The notes below the pieces were generated by a model that was given only the letters and a program-made list of their open reading frames with translations, was not told the origin of the DNA and searched no databases. A program made the position numbers and the translations under genes. Positions 30,273-39,961 of a stretch of DNA of 64,000 nt are shown here, one piece after another. Within the stretch, counting starts at the first letter, position 1, and every line of letters starts with the position of its first letter. Source of the DNA: Ligilactobacillus animalis KCTC 3501 = DSM 20602 (lineage in GTDB: Bacteria; Bacillota; Bacilli; Lactobacillales; Lactobacillaceae). The stretch lies in contig NZ_AYYW01000025.1 in NCBI RefSeq assembly GCF_001434535.1, positions 127,134 through 191,133 on the forward strand, written 5' to 3'.

Positions 30273-30622
30273 TAATGTCGCTCCCCATAGATAACATCTT
30301 GACAAAAGACACACGGCTCATCATTTATCCGCCGTGAGCCATACATGTTGTCTACATTACAAACATGGAAGCCTTCTTCATAAAGCTTTTCCAAATTCTT
30401 ACGTGACTTAGAGAGGCCCGCTTCTTCATTGCTTGTCTCTTGTGTTTTCTTTTGTTCTAATTCGTGAAGTCTTTCACGTAGATGCTGATTTTCGATCTCT
30501 AACTCTGCATTTTTCTCGATGATCCGTGTCATCTCTTCTTTCACGCTCGCCAGCATCGCTTGTACATCACGTGACATTTCTTCCATATTTTCAAAATTGT
30601 CATATAATTCGCGTTTATCCAC
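30272..30622 (-). CDS. yabA: Replication initiation control protein YabA
   Basis: Binds DnaA and the DnaN clamp to restrain re-initiation. The 116-aa protein has an N-terminal leucine-rich coiled coil (residues 1-60) and a C-terminal zinc-binding domain (HVC...CVFC). It follows holB by 21 bp. The PSP1/RicT-type gene often found between holB and yabA in Firmicutes is absent. Confidence 0.93.
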   Translation of the reverse strand: MDKRELYDNFENMEEMSRDVQAMLASVKEEMTRIIEKNAELEIENQHLRERLHELEQKKTQETSNEEAGLSKSRKNLEKLYEEGFHVCNVDNMYGSRRINDEPCVFCQDVIYGERH

Positions 30623-30643
30623 AAAATCACCTTCAACCTGTTA

Positions 30644-31636
30644 TCATACTTGATACCAACTGCATAAATTCAAAGTCAGTGCCTCTAAGATACTCTGAAA
30701 TGAGACATTGACCGCTCGTTGCCGTTTAGTCGAAAGGACAGCTTCAACGGCGCGGATAGCTCCATTTTCCGGAATTTTTAAATTTCTTTCATTGAGCTCT
30801 TTACTATACATTATAAAGGCAACGTCCTCATTTTTACCATATTTTAACAATAAAATATCACGTGTTAATAAGACTATCAACTGTAATAACCGATCTTGGC
30901 TAGCTTTATCGGTCGCATACGGCATCAATTTGGTCTGGACCCCTACAAAAGCCCGCCAATCATTTCGTAAAACTTGATTAAACCATTCCCAAACATTGGC
31001 GAGTAATTTATTAAAATCTTCGTCACCATCAAGCTCTTGGGCTTCTTTTTGGCTATTAGTCAAATGTGCTAATAAATTAGCCTTATCTGCCCCGATCCCT
31101 TTAGTCTCTAACGTTGCAACTAATTTCTTCAATGTCAACGAAGACAATTCGACTAACTGGCACCGTGAGATGATCGTTGGCAAGATCTGGTTTACACTAT
31201 CTGTCAATAAAAAGGCCGTCACATCGCCACTTGGTTCTTCTAAAAATTTCAACAGACTGTTAGCAGCACTGATCGTCATCTTTTCAGCATTTTGAATGAT
31301 AAAAAGTTTCCGATTGCTCTCGACCCCACTCTTAACGAATTCGGCTTTCAAATATCTGATCTGGTCGACTTTGATCGAATTCCCTTCTGGCTTGATCTCA
31401 ACCACATCAGGCTGATTATTTTGGGCGATCCGCCGACACTCATTGCACTTTAAGCATGGATGACCGTTTTGCTTTTGCTTGCAAAAAATGGCTTGGGCGA
31501 CCCAATGAGCTAGCTTATTTTTGCCAGTCCCACGTGGACCAGAAAATAAATAAGCATGGGCCAATTTTTTATTGTCCACCAATTTGGCAAAATTCTTTGT
31601 CAAACGTGGTTGGAGCTCGATGATCGACTGTTCCAT
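30644..31636 (-). CDS. holB: DNA polymerase III subunit delta'
   Basis: Clamp-loader subunit. About 330 aa with the AAA+ P-loop region GPRGTGKNK, the zinc-binding cysteines (CLKCNEC) and the sensor region. The ATG at 31636 (MEQSIIELQ) is preferred over a TTG three codons earlier; neither has a strong ribosome site. An intergenic repeat shared with hprK lies about 50 bp upstream. Confidence 0.93.
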   Translation of the reverse strand: MEQSIIELQPRLTKNFAKLVDNKKLAHAYLFSGPRGTGKNKLAHWVAQAIFCKQKQNGHPCLKCNECRRIAQNNQPDVVEIKPEGNSIKVDQIRYLKAEFVKSGVESNRKLFIIQNAEKMTISAANSLLKFLEEPSGDVTAFLLTDSVNQILPTIISRCQLVELSSLTLKKLVATLETKGIGADKANLLAHLTNSQKEAQELDGDEDFNKLLANVWEWFNQVLRNDWRAFVGVQTKLMPYATDKASQDRLLQLIVLLTRDILLLKYGKNEDVAFIMYSKELNERNLKIPENGAIRAVEAVLSTKRQRAVNVSFQSILEALTLNLCSWYQV

Positions 31637-31683
31637 AAACTTCAACTATATCAAATGTGGCGCCATCAAGACTGGATGACTAG

Positions 31684-31717
31684 AAAAAATATAGTTTTCC
31701 CTTCTTAATTTATTTCT
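31684..31717. repeat. Copy 2 of a short intergenic repeat (holB leader)
   Basis: AATATAG-TTTTCCCTTCTT followed by an ATTTATTT tract matches the hprK-leader copy except for a few bases. Both copies are followed by a CTTTCTAA-like block. Function unknown. Confidence 0.5.
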
Positions 31718-31758
31718 TGTTATCAGTTGCACATTTTTTCTTTCTAACTGACCTCTGC

Positions 31759-32082
31759 TTAAAAATGAAAGAACTGTTCGACCGGTAAAACGAAAACGGT
31801 GGTCCCACCGACTTCGACCTCGACCGGATAAGTCCGCTCAACTTGACCTTCAACATTCACTGGTGGCGTGATATATTCCGCACGTTTAGAAGATGCATGC
31901 TTGATCAACGCTAAAACTTCAGCTACCCGTTCGTCTTCGATCCCGATCATGAAAGTCGTATTGCCCGACCGTAGAAAGCCCCCGGTCGTTGCTAACTTGG
32001 TCGCTCTAACATCAGCTTCAACAAAAGCATTGCTCAAATTATTGCTATCCTTATCTTGGACGATCGCAATGATCATTTTCAT
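31759..32082 (-). CDS. darA: Cyclic-di-AMP receptor DarA (YaaQ/PstA)
   Basis: A 107-aa PII-like trimeric protein that binds c-di-AMP in its characterised relatives. It carries the family motifs TKLATTGGFLRSGNTTFMIG and a C-terminal EVGGTTVFVLPVEQF. SD AGGTG lies seven bases before the ATG. It lies in the tmk-darA-holB operon, as in B. subtilis. Its downstream partner is not known. Confidence 0.93.
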   Translation of the reverse strand: MKMIIAIVQDKDSNNLSNAFVEADVRATKLATTGGFLRSGNTTFMIGIEDERVAEVLALIKHASSKRAEYITPPVNVEGQVERTYPVEVEVGGTTVFVLPVEQFFHF

Positions 32083-32092
32083 TTTAAAACAC

Positions 32093-32725
32093 CTAGTTTC
32101 TAACGGGAATTTTACTACTTAAGACTAGCTCAACATCAGCTATCACATCAGCCAGTTTTTGGCTGGCATCGATCGTCACGATCCGCTCATTTTCAGCGGC
32201 GAGTTTTTGATATGCTTGATAGACAGTCTCGTAAAACGATAGTGCTTCTTTATCCAAGCGGTTAACTTCATCTTGCCGATTCTTTTTGATCCGCTCAAGC
32301 CCTAGACTCGGTTCGATCGCTAAATAAATGGTCAGATCTGGTTCTAGACCAGCTGTTGCAAACTGGTTCATCTGCTTGACTTCAGCTACTCCGATGCCGC
32401 GCCCAGCCCCTTGATAAACCAAAGAACTATCGACAAAGCGATCACACAGGACTACCTTGCCCGCTTCTAAAGCCGGAAGCACTGTTTCAACTAAATGCTG
32501 ACGCCGTGCAGCCGCATATAATAAAGCTTCAGTCCGCGCATCCATTTCAGTGAATTTTTCATCTAAAATAACATTTCGGATCTGTTCTGAAATACGATTA
32601 CCGCCCGGTTCACGCGTCCGTAAATAATCGATCTTGGCAGCTTTTAACTTAGCTTCGATCGCGTTTAGGACACTAGTTTTCCCTGATCCATCAGTACCTT
32701 CAAAGGTAATAAAAAATCCGCTCAC
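32093..32725 (-). CDS. tmk: Thymidylate kinase
   Basis: Phosphorylates dTMP to dTDP. 210 aa from the GTG at 32725 (VSGFFITFEG), chosen because GGGG lies about eight bases upstream and the length matches the family; an upstream in-frame ATG would add 23 residues containing the promoter. P-loop EGTDGSGKTS and DRFVDSSLVYQGAGRG are intact. Confidence 0.95.
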   Translation of the reverse strand: MSGFFITFEGTDGSGKTSVLNAIEAKLKAAKIDYLRTREPGGNRISEQIRNVILDEKFTEMDARTEALLYAAARRQHLVETVLPALEAGKVVLCDRFVDSSLVYQGAGRGIGVAEVKQMNQFATAGLEPDLTIYLAIEPSLGLERIKKNRQDEVNRLDKEALSFYETVYQAYQKLAAENERIVTIDASQKLADVIADVELVLSSKIPVRN

Positions 32726-32756
32726 TTGTAAAACCCCATTTTCATTTATTGATTTT

Positions 32757-32785
32757 ATTGTACTGTAACATTTGTCAGCTGTCCA
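32757..32785 (-). promoter_or_regulatory. Promoter of the tmk operon
   Basis: -35 TGGACA (32780-32785), 17-bp spacer, -10 TACAAT (32757-32762), about 30 bp before the tmk start. Confidence 0.7.
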
Positions 32786-32799
32786 CGACCCCATTTTTT

Positions 32800-32844
32800 C
32801 AAAAAGAAAAAGCCTGCCACTTCAGTCGGACTGCTTGACAGGCT
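32800..32844 (-). terminator. Terminator after yaaL
   Basis: AGCCTGTCA and TGGCAGGCT with an inner CAGTC/GACTG helix, followed by TTTTTC on the minus strand. It separates the dnaX-recR-yaaL operon from the tmk operon. Confidence 0.88.
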
Positions 32845-32849
32845 AGTTT

Positions 32850-33089
32850 TTAATAATTGATCACTGACGCTTGAATATGGCCCTTGACCTGACGATATTT
32901 AGCTTCACGGTAGAGAAACTCATACTTCGCACGAGCTAGACTCACTTCAGCTAACAATTCATCATCAACATCATAGACTGCAGCTGCAGTTTGGCGGGCT
33001 TGATCCCAATCCAACTTAGCTTGATCAATATCTTCTAATAATAATTCATTAAAAGAGCGTCTAAGTTTTTGCTTATTTCTTCTAAACAT
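32850..33089 (-). CDS. yaaL: YaaL family protein (DUF2508)
   Basis: A 79-aa, highly charged helical protein of unknown function that follows recR in many Firmicutes. The start at ATG 33089 is chosen for the GGGGTG seven bases upstream; a GTG three codons earlier is part of that site. Confidence 0.82.
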   Translation of the reverse strand: MFRRNKQKLRRSFNELLLEDIDQAKLDWDQARQTAAAVYDVDDELLAEVSLARAKYEFLYREAKYRQVKGHIQASVINY

Positions 33090-33103
33090 CAACTTCACCC
33101 CAA

Positions 33104-33703
33104 CTAGATCTCTTGGCGGTTTTTCACCGCATTATACAGTGTCATCTCATCAGCATACTCAATATCACTTCCGACCGCTAAGCCGTGTGCTAAACGGGTC
33201 GTCATGATATTAGCTGGTTTGATCAACTTCGAAATATACATCGCCGTTGCTTCACCCTCAGGCGTTGCATTAGTCGCTAAAATGACCTCTTTGATCTGGC
33301 TATTTTGCTGGAGACGTCGCAGTAAGCTGGTAATATTGATGTCTTCAGGGCCTTTACCTTCGATCGGCGACAAAACACCATGTAAAACATGGTATAAGCC
33401 ACGATATTCCTGCATTTTCTCCAAAGCCATCACATCTTTGACCTGCTCGACTACGATAACTTGACTTTGATCGCGGGTCTTATCCGCACAGATCACACAC
33501 GGATCATTTTCCGTGATGTTGCCACAGATACTGCAGTAACTGAGATCTTTTTTGGCGGCGACCAGTGCTTTAGAAAAAGCAACAACATCGCTTTCCTCCA
33601 TGTCGATCGTAAAAAATGCCAAGCGAGTTGCGGTCTTTTCACCGATCCCTGGCAACTTTAGATAACTATCGATCAACTTAGCGATCGGTTCAGGATATTG
33701 CAT
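33104..33703 (-). CDS. recR: Recombination mediator RecR
   Basis: Works with RecF/RecO to load RecA on gapped DNA. The 199-aa protein has a helix-hairpin-helix, a zinc finger with Cys 57, 60, 69 and 72, a Toprim domain and a C-terminal Walker B-like region. Conserved order dnaX-ybaB-recR-yaaL. Confidence 0.96.
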   Translation of the reverse strand: MQYPEPIAKLIDSYLKLPGIGEKTATRLAFFTIDMEESDVVAFSKALVAAKKDLSYCSICGNITENDPCVICADKTRDQSQVIVVEQVKDVMALEKMQEYRGLYHVLHGVLSPIEGKGPEDINITSLLRRLQQNSQIKEVILATNATPEGEATAMYISKLIKPANIMTTRLAHGLAVGSDIEYADEMTLYNAVKNRQEI

Positions 33704-33723
33704 CGTCTAACCTTCTTTCACGC

Positions 33724-34035
33724 TTAAAAACCAGGTATGTTGCGGGAATATTTACCCATTGTCTTTTGTGTTTGGTCATCGATCTTAGCCATCGCATCGT
33801 TAACGGCCATGATAACTAGATCTTGTAACATATCAACATCATCTGGATCGACAGCTTCTTCTTTGATCGCAATATCAGTCATCTTGTGATCACCAGTGAA
33901 CTTAACCACTACCGCATCATCAGAAGCATGACCTTCAAAGATCGTTGCATGTAATTCTTCTTGATCCTTTTGCATTTGCTTTTGCAATTTTTGCATTTGT
34001 TTCATCATACCTTGCATGTTCATTCCACGCATCAT
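33724..34035 (-). CDS. YbaB/EbfC nucleoid-associated protein
   Basis: A 103-aa DNA-binding protein of the YbaB/EbfC family, starting with a Met/Gln-rich stretch ([11 protein letters not shown]). It forms dimers that bind DNA non-specifically in relatives. SD AAAGGAT fits the ATG. It lies between dnaX and recR. Confidence 0.94.
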   Translation of the reverse strand: MMRGMNMQGMMKQMQKLQKQMQKDQEELHATIFEGHASDDAVVVKFTGDHKMTDIAIKEEAVDPDDVDMLQDLVIMAVNDAMAKIDDQTQKTMGKYSRNIPGF

Positions 34036-34056
34036 AATAAATCATCCTTTCAAATT

Positions 34057-35793
34057 CTAATCATTTTTAACTTCAACTAATTGTTCCCCAAAGAGCTCTT
34101 GGGCCTTAGCAACGACTTCAGGCACAACCGGCTGCGACGGTGCTTGGCTCACTTGTTCATCACTTTCAGGTACTTTTTGCCTGACATCACCATGTTCACT
34201 CAAATAGCGACTTCTGATCTCAGGCCAACGATTGCCCGGGATAAAGATCAAATGTGGAGCTGCACCGAGCAAACGACTCAGTCCATTGCCTAAAACATCT
34301 TGGAGTTCTTGATTTTCAAGGGCACGTTGGCATAAGATGTCGTATTCAAAACCGATCACGACTCCATCTGAGCTAGCTGCGACCGGTTTAGCGACTTGCA
34401 TCATGGCACGTTGCGTCACATTCAACATATTCATCAGATCGCCCCAAACTTGGCGAATTTGCATCAGATCTTGCTTCGAAGCTTGGTCTAAGACTTCATA
34501 GATCTTGCTCAAATTCAGCTTCAACTCACCATTTTGCTTAGTGGCTTTACGGTTTGATCTTGGTGGCGTCGGCGTTTTAGCAGGTACACCTGAGGTTTGG
34601 AGCTGTTTGAAACTTTGCTCCAATGCGTTGAGCTGCTTTTGCAACTGTGACATTTTAGCATCGGTTGCTGGATCGGAAGTGACCTGCGTTGTGACCGGTG
34701 TCTTTGTGACCTGTAACCGGGACAATTTGACCGTTAGTACTTCTAAATAGATCGCTTCATGGACAGTGAAACGCATATTTTCTTGTTGCTCATTTAAAAT
34801 ATCGATCATTTGGTAGAGCTGCTCGGGATCGACCTCACCGGCAAATTTTTTAAAATCATTATCAAGCATCCCTAACTCGCTTTCTTCGACGAGCTTTGGT
34901 GCTTGTTGGTACAATAAAAGGTCACGACAGTAATTGATCAGATCCTCGATCAAACGCTTGGCATCCTTGCCATCTTCCAAGATCTCATGGATCGTAGCTA
35001 AAGCACTGCTCGTATCTTTAGCCACGACTTGATGCAGATACTTAGTCAAGTTATCACGTGTAACACTTCCGGTGACAAGTAACGCATTATCCAATGTCAC
35101 TTGGTTATCCCCAAAAGACAACACCTGATCTAAAATACTCAACGCATCCCGCATCCCACCTTCAGCCGCCTTAGCGATCACTTTGAGTGCTGCTTCATCA
35201 TAAGTAAAGCCTTTTTGCTGTAAGATATACTCCATCCGCTTTAAGATCGCTTGTGGAGTGATCCGGCGAAAATCAAACCGCTGTGTCCGCGAAATGATCG
35301 TCGTCGGGATCTTATGCGGCTCAGTCGTCGCTAGGATAAAGACGACATTAGTGGGTGGTTCTTCTAACGTTTTTAGTAATGCATTAAAAGCTCCGGTCGA
35401 CAGCATGTGAACTTCATCGATGATATAGACTTTGTAATCCGCTTGTGTTGGAGCGTATTTAGCCTTATCACGAATATCTCGGATCTCTTCGACCCCATTA
35501 TTTGAGGCCGCATCGATCTCAATCACATCATTTAACCGTCCCGCTGTGATCGCCTTACAAGTCTCACATTGATTGCAAGGTTCACCGTCTTTTTGGTTCC
35601 GGCAGTTGATCGCTTTGGCAAAGATCTTAGCCGCCGAAGTTTTCCCAGTTCCCCGCGGGCCGGTGAATAGATAGGCATGTGTCGTCTGTTTTGTCAGCAA
35701 CGCATTTTTTAGCGTCTTCGTGATAAATTCTTGCCCCACCAGATCACTAAAAACTTGCGGACGCCAGACACGATATAAAGCCTGATAGCTCAT
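34057..35793 (-). CDS. dnaX: DNA polymerase III subunits gamma/tau
   Basis: Clamp-loader ATPase. 578 aa with P-loop GPRGTGKT (about 45-52), zinc cysteines (CRNQ...CNQCETC), DEVHMLS, SRTQRF and a C-terminal extension after residue 370. No E. coli-type slippery A6G frameshift site was seen, so tau may be the only product. Start is ATG 35793; an adjacent TTG is possible. Confidence 0.95.
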   Translation of the reverse strand: MSYQALYRVWRPQVFSDLVGQEFITKTLKNALLTKQTTHAYLFTGPRGTGKTSAAKIFAKAINCRNQKDGEPCNQCETCKAITAGRLNDVIEIDAASNNGVEEIRDIRDKAKYAPTQADYKVYIIDEVHMLSTGAFNALLKTLEEPPTNVVFILATTEPHKIPTTIISRTQRFDFRRITPQAILKRMEYILQQKGFTYDEAALKVIAKAAEGGMRDALSILDQVLSFGDNQVTLDNALLVTGSVTRDNLTKYLHQVVAKDTSSALATIHEILEDGKDAKRLIEDLINYCRDLLLYQQAPKLVEESELGMLDNDFKKFAGEVDPEQLYQMIDILNEQQENMRFTVHEAIYLEVLTVKLSRLQVTKTPVTTQVTSDPATDAKMSQLQKQLNALEQSFKQLQTSGVPAKTPTPPRSNRKATKQNGELKLNLSKIYEVLDQASKQDLMQIRQVWGDLMNMLNVTQRAMMQVAKPVAASSDGVVIGFEYDILCQRALENQELQDVLGNGLSRLLGAAPHLIFIPGNRWPEIRSRYLSEHGDVRQKVPESDEQVSQAPSQPVVPEVVAKAQELFGEQLVEVKND

Positions 35794-35822
35794 CAACCAT
35801 TGCTTCCTTTCTTTTTCAGTTT

Positions 35823-35857
35823 AAAAAAAAATCTCGATCAAAGTTAAATGACCGAGA
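35823..35857 (-). terminator. Terminator of the SRP RNA gene
   Basis: TCTCGGTC and GATCGAGA form an 8-bp stem followed by nine Ts on the minus strand. Confidence 0.9.
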
Positions 35858-35872
35858 GCCTAATTTCATATT

Positions 35873-35965
35873 AACTTAGGGCACATGCTGAACCAAACTT
35901 AGTGCTGCTTCCTTCCGGACCTGACACGCTTCGTAAGGACAACATTGCCCTAAGGCCTTGCGGCA
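35873..35965 (-). ncRNA. ffs: Signal recognition particle RNA, small type
   Basis: The apical SRP domain GTGTCAGGTCCGGAAGGAAG followed by CAGC is present on the minus strand, and the ends pair through TTAGGGCA/TGCCCTAA. About 90 nt, the short 4.5S-like form without an Alu domain. It scaffolds Ffh for co-translational targeting. Exact 5' end is approximate. It lies between tadA and dnaX, a common location in Firmicutes. Confidence 0.93.
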
Positions 35966-36019
35966 TATTCTATATTACATGAAATTAGGTAAAATTTCCA
36001 GTCTTTAAATCAATTATTT

Positions 36020-36472
36020 TTATTTTTTACGCAAATTCGCAAAAAAGTCACTGAGGATCTGCGCACATTCAGCTTGTAGCAGTCCCTTTTGCACCTTGAC
36101 TTGATGATTGAAACGTGGATCCGTCAATAAATTCATCAATGTTCCAGCTGTACCAGCTTTTTCATCGGCTGCACCATAATAGACTTTAGCGATCCGCGAG
36201 TTGATGATCGCTCCACTACACATTGGACAAGGTTCTAGCGTCACATATAACTCAGCTTCCGGTAAGCGCCAGCTATCCAGCACTTGATTGGCCTGAGCAA
36301 TCGCGATCATCTCAGCATGCTTTTCGGCTTGTTGTGTCGTTTCGCGCAAATTATGGCCTCGCCCGATGATCTGACCTTGATGTACGATGACACAACCGAT
36401 CGGGACTTCACCTAGAGCCTGGGCCTTTTTAGCTTCAGCTAGGGCAGCTTGCATAAACTCTTCTCGTTTCAT
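36020..36472 (-). CDS. tadA: tRNA adenosine(34) deaminase
   Basis: Converts A34 to inosine in tRNA-Arg(ACG). The 150-aa zinc deaminase has HAE at 52-54 and PCPMC at 81-85. It begins one base after the methyltransferase stop, so the pair is co-transcribed, and the SRP RNA gene follows. Confidence 0.94.
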   Translation of the reverse strand: MKREEFMQAALAEAKKAQALGEVPIGCVIVHQGQIIGRGHNLRETTQQAEKHAEMIAIAQANQVLDSWRLPEAELYVTLEPCPMCSGAIINSRIAKVYYGAADEKAGTAGTLMNLLTDPRFNHQVKVQKGLLQAECAQILSDFFANLRKK

Positions 36473-36473
36473 T

Positions 36474-37079
36474 TTAGCTTTCTTTCACACTTTGTAAAAT
36501 GAAATAACCCTTATCTTTTAGGATAACTTCACAGTTACCAAAGACTGCTTCCATTTTCTTCTTGGCAGACGGTGCTCCCTGCTTTTTTTGTAAAACAGCA
36601 ACTAACTTGCCCCCGGCAGCTAGATGCTCTTTGGCAGCTTCCAAGATCTCATGTACGACCGCTTTGCCTGCTCTGATCGGCGGATTGGTCACGATCAACT
36701 GATAATCTGTCTTCGTTACATTTTCATAGATGCTCGAAGCAAAGATATTGACATTTTCGATATCGTTTTGGGCTGCATTTTTTTGAGCTAATTCTAGCGC
36801 TAATTCATTGACATCGACCATATCAACGGTCACAGCCGGAGCTTTTTTTGCCAAAGCTAAGCCGATCGGGCCATAACCACAGCCAACATCCAAGATCGCA
36901 CCGGAAAGATCGGTCGTTGCTAGAGCATTTAACAAGACGCGCGAGCCATAATCAACTGTATTTTTGGAAAAGACCCCGTTATCTGTTACAAAAGTAAACT
37001 CGTGTCCTAATAGTTCAAAATTCCAATATTTTTCATCATGTTCGACATTTGGATTCTTTGAATAATAGTAGTTTTCCAT
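36474..37079 (-). CDS. Class I SAM-dependent methyltransferase, RsmC-like
   Basis: A 201-aa methyltransferase with SAM motif LDVGCGYGPIG (63-73) and catalytic NPPI (132-135). This is the RsmC/RlmG small-domain group that methylates guanine N2 in rRNA; the exact target is not shown. It precedes tadA, as in many lactobacilli. Confidence 0.87.
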   Translation of the reverse strand: MENYYYSKNPNVEHDEKYWNFELLGHEFTFVTDNGVFSKNTVDYGSRVLLNALATTDLSGAILDVGCGYGPIGLALAKKAPAVTVDMVDVNELALELAQKNAAQNDIENVNIFASSIYENVTKTDYQLIVTNPPIRAGKAVVHEILEAAKEHLAAGGKLVAVLQKKQGAPSAKKKMEAVFGNCEVILKDKGYFILQSVKES

Positions 37080-37164
37080 TCAGTCACCAAATTTCCTTTT
37101 CAAGTTATCTTCACTTTCCTAATTATATCATATCTAGCTTTAGGCTTTGCTTACAAGACAATAA

Positions 37165-37199
37165 CAAAAAACTAAGGACAGGGCTTACCCTATCCTTAG
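37165..37199 (-). terminator. Terminator of the phospho-beta-glucosidase gene
   Basis: CTAAGGATAGGG and CCCTGTCCTTAG (one G-U pair) around TAAG, followed by six Ts on the minus strand. Confidence 0.93.
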
Positions 37200-37204
37200 C
37201 TTAC

Positions 37205-38707
<1,503 letters not shown>

Positions 38708-38719
38708 TTAGCTAATCGA

Positions 38720-38733
38720 TACAAACGTTTACA
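38720..38733. promoter_or_regulatory. cre site upstream of the phospho-beta-glucosidase gene
   Basis: TACAAACGTTTACA, reverse TGTAAACGTTTGTA, matches the CcpA operator core with a perfect right half-site. Catabolite repression of a beta-glucosidase gene is expected. Confidence 0.65.
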
Positions 38734-38751
38734 CTTATTCTTTTAGGCACC

Positions 38752-38780
38752 AAAAAAAGCTGTAGTTTTACCTACAGCCT
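38752..38780 (-). terminator. Terminator of the PH-domain gene
   Basis: GGCTGTAG and CTACAGCT around GTAAAA, followed by seven Ts on the minus strand. Confidence 0.88.
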
Positions 38781-38786
38781 TTAGCC

Positions 38787-39218
38787 TTACTTATTTATCC
38801 GTTGGCGATTTTCCAAGGCTAATTCGGACAAGTAACGGTAGAGTGGTAAAATATCGATTCGCTTAGGAAATTCAAATTTCATCGTTGTCAGATTTTCCTT
38901 ATGTGGCTTTTGATAAACATTTTCCAAAACAGTCACTTTGATCTCACTATCATCGATCCCAAACCCAGCTGTCTCGATCGTTACATCAACGATCCCATCT
39001 AAATAGATCGTGTGGTAAGCGGTCTTTTTACCCGTTGCCCCCTGCTTATCAACAAAAATCATCCGATAATTTGTAAAGATCAAGGCATCGCGAACCAGTT
39101 TATAGCCACTGCTGATCGTTTCGTCTGTCAGTAAGAAGTCGCCATATTCTTGGGTCAATTCACGCACACTGACTTCAGAGTAGTTTCCCAAGGCACCTTG
39201 GACTAAATTTTTAAACAT
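38787..39218 (-). CDS. Bacterial PH-domain protein
   Basis: A 143-aa soluble protein resembling the bPH_1 (PF08000) family of bacterial pleckstrin-homology folds (DALIFTNYRMIFVDKQG, TAYHTIYLDGIVDV). Function unknown. The ATG at 39218 is used because AAAGGATGAG lies just upstream; the ATG at 39227 is inside that site. Transcribed alone, with its own terminator. Confidence 0.78.
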   Translation of the reverse strand: MFKNLVQGALGNYSEVSVRELTQEYGDFLLTDETISSGYKLVRDALIFTNYRMIFVDKQGATGKKTAYHTIYLDGIVDVTIETAGFGIDDSEIKVTVLENVYQKPHKENLTTMKFEFPKRIDILPLYRYLSELALENRQRINK

Positions 39219-39284
39219 TTGACTCATCCTTTCACAAAATCATTTACATCTTGATTTTAAAGGAACCTGGATAAATCAGCTACT

Positions 39285-39321
39285 AAAAAGCCTTCTGAAG
39301 TGTTTGTACATTCAGAAGGCT
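39285..39321 (-). terminator. Terminator of tRNA-Arg
   Basis: AGCCTTCTGAA and TTCAGAAGGCT form an 11-bp perfect stem followed by TTTTT on the minus strand. Confidence 0.9.
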
Positions 39322-39340
39322 AAAGTATAAGGATACATCA

Positions 39341-39414
39341 TGCGCTTGATCGGAATTGAACCGATGACCTACCGCTTAGGAGGCGGTTGCTCTATCCTGC
39401 TGAGCTACAAGCGC
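39341..39414 (-). tRNA. tRNA-Arg (anticodon CCT)
   Basis: A full cloverleaf can be drawn: acceptor GCGCTTG/CAAGCGC, D-stem GCTC/GAGC, anticodon stem ACCGC/GCGGT with loop CTCCTAA, and T-arm ATCGG-TTCAATT-CCGAT. It reads AGG codons. The 3' CCA is not encoded; TGA follows the discriminator A. Confidence 0.95.
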
Positions 39415-39450
39415 AAAAAATAGAATAGTCGTTAAAAACGACTACTCTAT
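39415..39450 (-). terminator. Terminator of the DUF3284 gene, overlapping the tRNA promoter
   Basis: ATAGAGTAGTCGTT and AACGACTATTCTAT form a 14-bp stem with one mismatch, followed by TTTTTT that runs into the tRNA 5' end. Confidence 0.8.
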
Positions 39451-39477
39451 TATAGGAAGAATCACTTATAAAGTCAA
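39449..39477 (-). promoter_or_regulatory. tRNA-Arg promoter
   Basis: -35 TTGACT (39472-39477), 17-bp spacer and perfect -10 TATAAT (39449-39454). The -10 overlaps the outer stem of the upstream terminator, so transcription starts inside the hairpin. Confidence 0.9.
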
Positions 39478-39482
39478 TGATC

Positions 39483-39896
39483 CTAGTAACCGACCTCGAT
39501 CTCTTTTAGTAATTTCATGAAATTATGCCGTCTGATCCACTTAGCTAAAGGTGCAACGATCTTAGTTTGTAATTTAGAAGTCTGCTTTTTGGCCAAACTC
39601 TCTTCATAATAATCGACTTTGACCTGATTTTTAGCTAAAGGTGTCAATTCATAAGCTTCTTTTTTCACATAATGATCTGTTTCGATCTGTAAATGATAAC
39701 TGCGATTCGGGATCAACTTGATGACCTTGAGTTGAGCTTTGGTCTGATGATCTAACTTAGTTGCATAGCTTAGATCAGATAACTCAGCCACAGTCAAGTC
39801 ACGTCCTGTTTCTTGCTTGATATCATACAGGAGCGTATCCAACAAACGCTGAAATAAATATTCGGCTGAAACATTCAAATTCATTGAAATTTCCAT
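39483..39896 (-). CDS. DUF3284 domain protein
   Basis: A 137-aa protein resembling the DUF3284 family of lactobacilli, a START/SRPBCC-like fold of unknown function (MNLNVSAEYLFQRLLDTLLYDI at the N-terminus). AGAGGAAG precedes the ATG. It lies 65 bp after the helicase gene and its stop codon abuts the tRNA promoter. Confidence 0.7.
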   Translation of the reverse strand: MEISMNLNVSAEYLFQRLLDTLLYDIKQETGRDLTVAELSDLSYATKLDHQTKAQLKVIKLIPNRSYHLQIETDHYVKKEAYELTPLAKNQVKVDYYEESLAKKQTSKLQTKIVAPLAKWIRRHNFMKLLKEIEVGY

Positions 39897-39961
39897 CTGC
39901 TCTTCCTCTTTCTGCTAGCTTTACTCTCAGTATATCACTTTATCTGCTTTGCACCAGTTAT

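Noticed and set aside
34057-35793. Programmed frameshift in dnaX producing gamma
   Set aside because: No A6G-type slippery heptamer with stimulatory signals was found.
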